A DNA stretch of 64,000 nt from Anaerolineae bacterium. Its GTDB lineage: Bacteria; Chloroflexota; Anaerolineae; Promineifilales; Promineifilaceae. The stretch spans positions 1-64,000 of the forward strand of contig JADLAX010000095.1 of NCBI GenBank assembly GCA_020848035.1. Reading direction: 5' to 3'. The notes below the pieces were generated by a model that was given only the letters and a program-made list of their open reading frames with translations, did no database searches and was not told the DNA's origin. Every line of letters starts with the position of its first letter. Positions within the stretch are counted from its first letter, which is position 1. Below, piece by piece: positions 59,076 through 64,000 of this stretch. Made by a program: the position numbers and the translations under genes.

Positions 59076-60066
59076 CACTTTCCCTTGGTTCAAGCTTCAA
59101 AAAGTCCCGGTACCAGGCCATCGTTTCCGCCAGGCCGCTGGCCAGGGTGTACTGCGGTTCCCAGCCCAGCAGGCGGCTGGCCTTTTCCGAGTTCATGAAC
59201 TGGTCCTGCACCTCGTTACGCACCTCGTTCAGGATGATCGGCTCCAGTTCGGGATAATCGGAGACGCGGATGATCGTTTTGACGATGTCCAGGGCTGTTT
59301 CTGAGTGGCCCATGCCAAAGTTAAACGCCTCGCCGTGCAGCTCGGGGCGCACGACCTGCTCGGCGGCCATCAGGTAACCGCGCACAGCATCTTTGACGTA
59401 GACAAAGTCGCGCTTAAAGGTGCCGTCAGAGCGGATAATCGGCCGTTCGCCCAGCAGCACGCTGCGAATGGTGCCGGGCAGAATGCGGTTCCAATTTAAA
59501 TCGCCGCCGCCGTACAGGTTGGCAAAGCGCGTGATGATGACGGGCAGGCCATAGCTGTGGGCGTAACTCTGGGAGAGGAGGTCGGCACAGCTTTTGGAGA
59601 CGTCGTAGGGGTGACGGCCGTGCAGTGCGGCGGCTTCGTGGTAAGGCATCGCCGTCTGCTCGCCGTAGGCTTTTTCGCTGCTGGCAACCACCATGCCATG
59701 CACGGTCGGGTTACGTCGGGCCGCTTCTAGCAGCAGGTAGGTGCCGCGAATGTTGGTCTCGAAGGTAGACAGGGGGGCGCGGTTGGCAATGGTAACGATG
59801 GTTTGCGCCGCCAGATGAAACACGACCTCAATTTCATATTCTGCCAGGGTGCGCTCCAGCAAGTTGTAGTCGCACAGGTGACCATGCACCACGCTGATCT
59901 GGTTCATCATGCCTGAGCGGACCAAATTGGACTGCGGCACATGATCGCGCACCAGGCCCACCACATCGGCGCCCATATCGAGCAGGGCATCGGTGAGCCA
60001 GGAGCCCAACAGACCGGTGCAGCCAGTGATAAAAACACGTTTTCCTTGCCAAAACTGTTTGTTCAA
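59065..60066 (-). CDS. CDP-glucose 4,6-dehydratase-like protein
   Basis: The 333-residue protein starts with QFWQGKRVFITGCTGLLGSW, as in RfbG. It has HLAAQTIV, the YGEQTAMPYHE segment and a YDVSKSCAD active-site pair. RfbG turns CDP-glucose into the 4-keto-6-deoxy sugar. GDP-mannose dehydratase is an alternative, but the cytidylyltransferase next to it favours CDP-glucose. Confidence 0.82.
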   Translation of the reverse strand: MNKQFWQGKRVFITGCTGLLGSWLTDALLDMGADVVGLVRDHVPQSNLVRSGMMNQISVVHGHLCDYNLLERTLAEYEIEVVFHLAAQTIVTIANRAPLSTFETNIRGTYLLLEAARRNPTVHGMVVASSEKAYGEQTAMPYHEAAALHGRHPYDVSKSCADLLSQSYAHSYGLPVIITRFANLYGGGDLNWNRILPGTIRSVLLGERPIIRSDGTFKRDFVYVKDAVRGYLMAAEQVVRPELHGEAFNFGMGHSETALDIVKTIIRVSDYPELEPIILNEVRNEVQDQFMNSEKASRLLGWEPQYTLASGLAETMAWYRDFLKLEPRESVIE

Positions 60067-60141
60067 TGCTTTTCTCCCCAGTTAGAGATTGACTCTACGA
60101 TGAGTTTGAATCAATCAAGGAGGGTTGTGCCTCGCTGGATG

Positions 60142-60942
60142 TTACCAAACCTTCCACGGCTGGTCGTCTTGCCACGCGTCCTTTAGAGTCAGCGCGTCTT
60201 TGAGGGTTTTCATGGATTGCCAATAGCCGGTATGTTGGTAGAGCATGAGCTGCTGCTGCTGGGCCAACTGAGGCAAAATATCGCGCTCCAGATCGAGATT
60301 TTCCCGGTTTTCGGCACGAATGCGGTCGAGCACGGCCGTTTCAAACAGCATAAACCCCCCATTTACCCAGTATGGCAGGAGTGGCTTCTCGACAAACTCG
60401 GTGATGTACCCCTTCTCATCCGCTTCCACCTTGCCATACTGCGAAGGAAAACGGATGCCGGTAATGGTGGCCATCTGGCCGTGCTGCTCGTGAAACTGCA
60501 CCAGGGCATTCAGATCAATGTTGGCCACTGCTTCCCCGTAGGCGACGAAGAAACGGCCGTTCCCCAAATAATGTGCCAACTTGGCCAGCCGGGCGGCCCG
60601 CTCTGTCTCCAGGCCGGTATCGACCATCGTTACTTCCCAGGGGGGATGTTCGTATTCACCGCTGAAGGTGAGCAGGGGATGGCTGTTGCCGCTGCTGGGA
60701 TCGGCCAGCTGGATGGTGACATCGCGGGTCATCGCCTCGTACTCCAGGAAGTAGCGGCGCACCTGGTCCGCCTGGTGGCCCAGCGCCAGGATGAAGCGGT
60801 TGTGCCCATACGCCGAAAAGATGCGCATGACGTGCCACAGCAACGGCCGTCCGCCGATGTCTACCAGCTCCTTCTTGGTGAGGGTGTTGCCCATGCGCGT
60901 GCCCTGTCCGCCGCACATGATCACGACTGGAATGCCTGACAT
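60142..60942 (-). CDS. rfbF: Glucose-1-phosphate cytidylyltransferase-like protein
   Basis: The 266-residue protein has VVIMCGGQGTRMGN (about 6-19), KELVDIGGRPLLWHVM, FFVAYGEAVANIDL and a C-terminal YQHTGYWQSMKTLKD like RfbF. It makes CDP-glucose from CTP. It lies upstream of the dehydratase at 59065 on the same strand, giving the first two steps of CDP-deoxysugar synthesis. Confidence 0.85.
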   Translation of the reverse strand: MSGIPVVIMCGGQGTRMGNTLTKKELVDIGGRPLLWHVMRIFSAYGHNRFILALGHQADQVRRYFLEYEAMTRDVTIQLADPSSGNSHPLLTFSGEYEHPPWEVTMVDTGLETERAARLAKLAHYLGNGRFFVAYGEAVANIDLNALVQFHEQHGQMATITGIRFPSQYGKVEADEKGYITEFVEKPLLPYWVNGGFMLFETAVLDRIRAENRENLDLERDILPQLAQQQQLMLYQHTGYWQSMKTLKDALTLKDAWQDDQPWKVW

Positions 60943-60954
60943 TTTTTTATCAGT

Positions 60955-61030
60955 AATAAGTGAAAAGTGAAAAGTAAAAAGTGAATCGTTGATTCCTACT
61001 CTTTACTTTTCACTTTTTACTTTTCACTTA
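60955..61030. repeat. Inverted repeat (aagtgaaaagtgaaaag type)
   Basis: aagtgaaaagtgaaaag and cttttcactttttactttt face each other between mtnA and the rfbF-like gene. Confidence 0.75.
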
Positions 61031-62085
61031 CTCTCCTTCTTCTGCTCTGCTTCCACGGCCGCCCGCAAATTCTTCACAAACGGCGGATACACAATGCCCG
61101 CTTCGGTGACGATGCCGGTGACGTAGCGGTGCGGCGTCACGTCGAAGGCGGGGTTGCGGGCAGTGATGCCCGCCGGGGCGATCGATTTGCCAAAAACGGA
61201 CAGCACTTCTTCATCGCCGCGCTCCTCGATGGGAATGAGATCGCCATGTTCCAGTTCTAAATCGACCGTGCTGGTGGGCACGACGGGGTAAAACGGCACG
61301 CCATTTTCTTTGGCCACCACGGCCAGCTTGTAGGTACCGATTTTGTTGGCCACGTCGCCGTTAGCGGCCGTTCGGTCCGAACCAACCAGCACAATGTTCA
61401 CCTGCCCGGTGCGCATGAAGTGCCCGGCGGCGTTGTCGGCAATCAGGTCGAAGGGGATACCGCGCTGGTGCAGTTCCCAGGCGGTCAGGCGGGAGCCTTG
61501 CAGCGTGGGGCGCGTCTCGTCCACCAGCACGTGAATCTTTTTGCCCTGTTCGTGGGCAGCAAACACCACACCCAGCGCCGTGCCCCAATCGACCGTGGCC
61601 AGTGCGCCCGTGTTGCAGTGGTGCAAAATCGTATCGCCGTCGCTGATGAGCTCTGCGCCGTTGTAGGCCATGCGTTTGTTCAACGCCACATCCTCATCGG
61701 CCAGCTGCTGCGCTTCGGCCAGGATGGCATCGCGCACGTCGTCGACGGAATCCAGCTCCTCGTTGGCGGCCACGCGCAGCATACGACGCACCCCCCAGGC
61801 CAGGTTTACGGCCGTTGGTCGAGCAGCATTGAGGTGGGAAGCGGCCGTTTCCAAATCACGCAGCAGGGCCAACCGGTCGGTGGCGCTGGACTGCTTTGCC
61901 GCGAGGGCCATGCCAAACGCCGCCGCCGCGCCGATGGCTGGAGCACCGCGCACAACCATCTCTTTGATGGCGCGGGCCACTTCCTGGTAATCGGTGAAGT
62001 CGGCGACGACAAATTCCCACGGCAGCAGCCGCTGGTCGATCATCTTGGTGCTGCTGCTGTCATAATCCCAAAAAACGGTTCTCAT
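61024..62085 (-). CDS. mtnA: S-methyl-5-thioribose-1-phosphate isomerase
   Basis: The 353-residue protein has GAPAIGAAAAFGMAL, RPTAVNLAWGVRRM, HHCNTGALATVDWGTALG with the catalytic Cys, VDETRPTLQG and GSDRTAANGDVANKIGTY with the catalytic Asp. It works in methionine salvage. No other salvage gene is adjacent. Confidence 0.94.
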   Translation of the reverse strand: MRTVFWDYDSSSTKMIDQRLLPWEFVVADFTDYQEVARAIKEMVVRGAPAIGAAAAFGMALAAKQSSATDRLALLRDLETAASHLNAARPTAVNLAWGVRRMLRVAANEELDSVDDVRDAILAEAQQLADEDVALNKRMAYNGAELISDGDTILHHCNTGALATVDWGTALGVVFAAHEQGKKIHVLVDETRPTLQGSRLTAWELHQRGIPFDLIADNAAGHFMRTGQVNIVLVGSDRTAANGDVANKIGTYKLAVVAKENGVPFYPVVPTSTVDLELEHGDLIPIEERGDEEVLSVFGKSIAPAGITARNPAFDVTPHRYVTGIVTEAGIVYPPFVKNLRAAVEAEQKKESK

Positions 62086-62222
62086 GGTTGCCTCTATCGT
62101 GGATGCAAACTGTATTTGCCAAGTTCGGGCGGGATCATAACACAGCCGGGGGGGGACTGCCAGCAGGGGGAATGATTTGTGAATTGTGAAGGGGAACGGC
62201 CGTTTGTGAGGTGTAACTGTCT

Positions 62223-62251
62223 GTAAGGGCAGGTCTGAGACCTGCCCTTAC
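62223..62251. repeat. Perfect 13-bp inverted repeat
   Basis: gtaagggcaggtc and gacctgcccttac are joined by tga, followed by a ctgttaacag palindrome. The hairpin lies in the gap 62086-62331, which otherwise shows no gene. Confidence 0.75.
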
Positions 62252-62331
62252 TGTTAACAGATGCTCAAATTATCAACCAGGGGGCAAACCCACATCCGGC
62301 TAACTAAAGTCGTAAACACCGTCGGAGGCAA

Positions 62332-62664
62332 TTAACGCAGCTGGCGTTGGGCCAGCAGCTGCTGCAAAAACTTCAGCTTGTCGGCCAGGTTACCGCCCAC
62401 TTCCAGCTGCACCTTGATGGCCGCTACCAGCAGGTCCAGGTCGCGGCTGGCGGTGCGCTGCACCCAGCTGTCCAGCGTGGGCAGCAGCGGCGCCTCCCCT
62501 GCCAGCGCCTCGGCGATAAGCTGGGCTTCGGCGACAATCGGTTCGGGCAAATCCTGGGCCAGAATGGCAAACGACTGGCGAATGTTGTAGCCAGAGCGCA
62601 GCGTCACCTCAAAGTGCCGCATCAATTCCGGGATCTGGTGCTCAAAGGTTGTTGGGGTCGCCAT
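62332..62664 (-). CDS. Soluble GspF/TadB-like domain protein
   Basis: The 110-residue protein (ATG at 62664 behind GGAGGA) has LMRHFEVTLRSGYNIRQSF and DLDLLVAAIKVQLEVGGNLADKL, which closely recall the cytoplasmic helix bundle of T2SF proteins such as TadB. The usual membrane helices are missing, so it cannot act as a secretion platform alone. The start overlaps the stop of the ribbon-helix-helix gene by one base. A truncated relic or a repurposed domain are both possible. Confidence 0.6.
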   Translation of the reverse strand: MATPTTFEHQIPELMRHFEVTLRSGYNIRQSFAILAQDLPEPIVAEAQLIAEALAGEAPLLPTLDSWVQRTASRDLDLLVAAIKVQLEVGGNLADKLKFLQQLLAQRQLR

Positions 62665-62864
62665 CACAACTCCTCCTTGACCGCGCCCATTGTTTCCAGG
62701 CGCCGGGTGTATTCCTCGCAGCCAATTTCGAGCATGAACATCGTCGCGACGGCGCGCTCAATGACGGGCGTGTTGTGCCGCTGCGCGGGCAGTCCCCACC
62801 GCTCGGCCAGTGCCGCCATTTGGCGGGCCGTTTCATCGGTAATTTGAATGCTTATTTGTTTCAT
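62664..62864 (-). CDS. Ribbon-helix-helix-like small protein
   Basis: The 66-residue protein starts MKQISIQITDETARQMAALAERWG, a beta strand and helix as in CopG/Arc-type DNA-binding proteins, followed by a second helix VIERAVATMFMLE (first part given as successive segments). An imperfect palindrome gattatcgtatattaatc lies 16 bp upstream (62880-62897) and may be its operator. It is coupled with the GspF-like gene. Confidence 0.6.
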   Translation of the reverse strand: MKQISIQITDETARQMAALAERWGLPAQRHNTPVIERAVATMFMLEIGCEEYTRRLETMGAVKEEL

Positions 62865-62942
62865 GGGAAGACAATACACGATTATCGTATATTAATCAAG
62901 AGTGGATTTGTGGAAAAACGGCCGTTCCCCACCCCCAAACCA

Positions 62943-64000
62943 CTAACTCCCCGCGATCAGCTGCTCGGTCTTGGTCTGTTCGGCGGTAAGCCCCAGCGCG
63001 GCAAACTGCTCAGCAGCCTGCCGTAGGGCTTCCTGACCAGCGGCATTGTCCCCCTGCTGCAGCAAGGCACTGCCCAGCGCCCGCCAGGCATAGGCCGCCA
63101 TGTAGCGGTCGTCGTTGGTTTGGGCCTGGGTGCGCGATTCGGTGAAGTGAGTAACGGCCGTTTCCAACCGCCCCTCCGCCTGCGCCACCAGCCCCAACGT
63201 AAACTGAGCGTAGGGATAAGCATGTGTTTCTTCGGTTTGCAGCACCCGCTGGGCCATCGCCTGGGCCTGGTCCAGATTGCCCACCTCGTAATGCGCCTCG
63301 GCCAGATTGGCGGCGGTAACGGCCGTCCAAAACGGCATGCCCGCCCCTTCAAAAAACGGTAAAGAAGGTTCGGCGGTGGCAATGGCTTCGGCAAACTGGC
63401 CCGCCTGGATGTAGGCCACCGCCAGGGCATTACGCACCATCTCCTGCCCCATACGGTCGCCAATGCGGGCGTAGTAGGCAATCGCCACCTCAGCGTGCGG
63501 CACGGCCTCAGCCACGCGCCCCTGACGGCCGTACAGCGCGGCCAGCTCCCGGCTGATTTGGGCAACACCTGGCTCATAGCCCAGCGCTTGGGCCAGGGCC
63601 AGGGCACGCTGAAAATGGTCAACGGCGGCCTCGTACTGCCCCTGCTCCTCACGCACGATGCCCTGCAAATGGTCTGCCTCAAACTGCACCAGCTGCGCCT
63701 CCTGCCAGGCCAACGCCATCTCGCGCTGCTGCATGTGGTACTGCGACTGCTGGGTGCGGCAGTGGGCCAGCTGGCGCAGCAGCCGCTGGATGATCTCGCG
63801 CCCCTGCTGCAGCGATTCGGCCGCCTGCTGTGAATAACCGAGCGCATTTTGGAAAGCCGCCTGGAGCAGTTGGGCCTGCACGGCCGTTTCACTCTGCCGG
63901 GTCCAGGTGGTAGCTTTTAACACGGCCAGCCCTTCTTCCGGCTGACCCGCCAATCGGTACAGCTCGGCCTGAATCAGAGCCAACGCCTGCCGCTCGCTGC
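62943..64000 (-). CDS. TPR-repeat protein (partial, off the right edge)
   Basis: The frame is open to the window edge, so the start is missing; about 352 residues are seen. They are tetratricopeptide repeats, such as GQYEAAVDHFQRALALAQAL, GRVAEAVPHAEVAIAYYARI and GNLDQAQAMAQRVLQ. Such arrays form the sensor part of LuxR/MalT or STAND regulators, so an ATPase may precede it beyond the edge. It has a stop at 62943-62945. Confidence 0.8.
   Translation of the reverse strand, partial: SERQALALIQAELYRLAGQPEEGLAVLKATTWTRQSETAVQAQLLQAAFQNALGYSQQAAESLQQGREIIQRLLRQLAHCRTQQSQYHMQQREMALAWQEAQLVQFEADHLQGIVREEQGQYEAAVDHFQRALALAQALGYEPGVAQISRELAALYGRQGRVAEAVPHAEVAIAYYARIGDRMGQEMVRNALAVAYIQAGQFAEAIATAEPSLPFFEGAGMPFWTAVTAANLAEAHYEVGNLDQAQAMAQRVLQTEETHAYPYAQFTLGLVAQAEGRLETAVTHFTESRTQAQTNDDRYMAAYAWRALGSALLQQGDNAAGQEALRQAAEQFAALGLTAEQTKTEQLIAGS

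Larger units (their letters stand above)
3751..63890. repeat. Dispersed palindromic octamer ACGGCCGT
   Basis: I find about 115 copies by eye. Examples start near 3751, 4790, 8341, 13027, 22058, 28058, 31674, 40776, 44659, 55441 and 63152. Most extend to AACGGCCGTT or TACGGCCGT. In coding DNA all frames occur, giving NGR, TAV or KRP/ERP. Copies also lie in promoters, leaders and terminators. No copy is seen in 1-3750. Confidence 0.9.

Overview
The window is GC-rich bacterial chromosome and most resembles a Chloroflexota genome of the Anaerolineae/Promineifilum type. This rests on gene content and style, not on a database search. The clues are a short YidC with no large periplasmic domain, secreted proteins with Thr/Pro-rich stalks and a C-terminal YLPL motif, many beta-propeller lipoproteins and large signalling ATPases, and a Trp T-box. 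The most striking signal is a palindromic octamer, ACGGCCGT (usually AACGGCCGTT). I count about 115 copies by eye where one or two are expected. It lies in all reading frames and in intergenic DNA, and is missing from the first 3.7 kb.

Layout. 1-3357: an accessory edge with a probable insertion-sequence end, a truncated membrane NTPase and a secreted stalk protein. 3358-9798: two AAA/STAND-type ATPases, one ending in a winged-helix DNA-binding domain, the other a 1682-residue protein with an extracellular propeller, one membrane pass and an intracellular ATPase. 9849-20751: SixA-like phosphatase, AhpD-like protein, propeller lipoprotein, DrrAB-type ABC exporter, APH-like kinase with a glycosyltransferase, and a PP2C phosphatase/kinase pair behind a promoter carrying two operator-like repeats. 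20888-28051: cyclophilin, then the rpmH-rnpA-yidD-(propeller lipoprotein)-yidC-jag block on the minus strand, then murA with Asp in place of the fosfomycin-target Cys, and an alpha/beta hydrolase.

28132-44407: two stand-alone response regulators, rdgB, yceD-obgE-nadD, a dehydrogenase, membrane proteins, glpX, a SulP-STAS-rhodanese transporter, a metallophosphoesterase with a MazG-like protein, gap and yvcK. 44646-56744: a tryptophan regulon headed by a promoter and a T-box with a UGG specifier, with the order trpB2, trpE, trpS, trpG, M16 protease, a small protein plus retropepsin, trpD, a hydrolase, trpC. No trpA or trpF is in the window. 56787-64000: small zinc protein, rpmB-rpmG behind a promoter and leader hairpin, a nucleotide-sugar cluster (epimerase, rfbG-like, rfbF-like), mtnA, a ribbon-helix-helix/GspF-like pair, and a TPR protein running off the end.

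Intergenic DNA is full of short degenerate 7-8 bp tandem units that form inverted repeats, and of longer mosaic repeats. I see no tRNA, rRNA or CRISPR array. Functions come from motif recognition, and starts were chosen by ribosome-binding sites, overlaps and family length.
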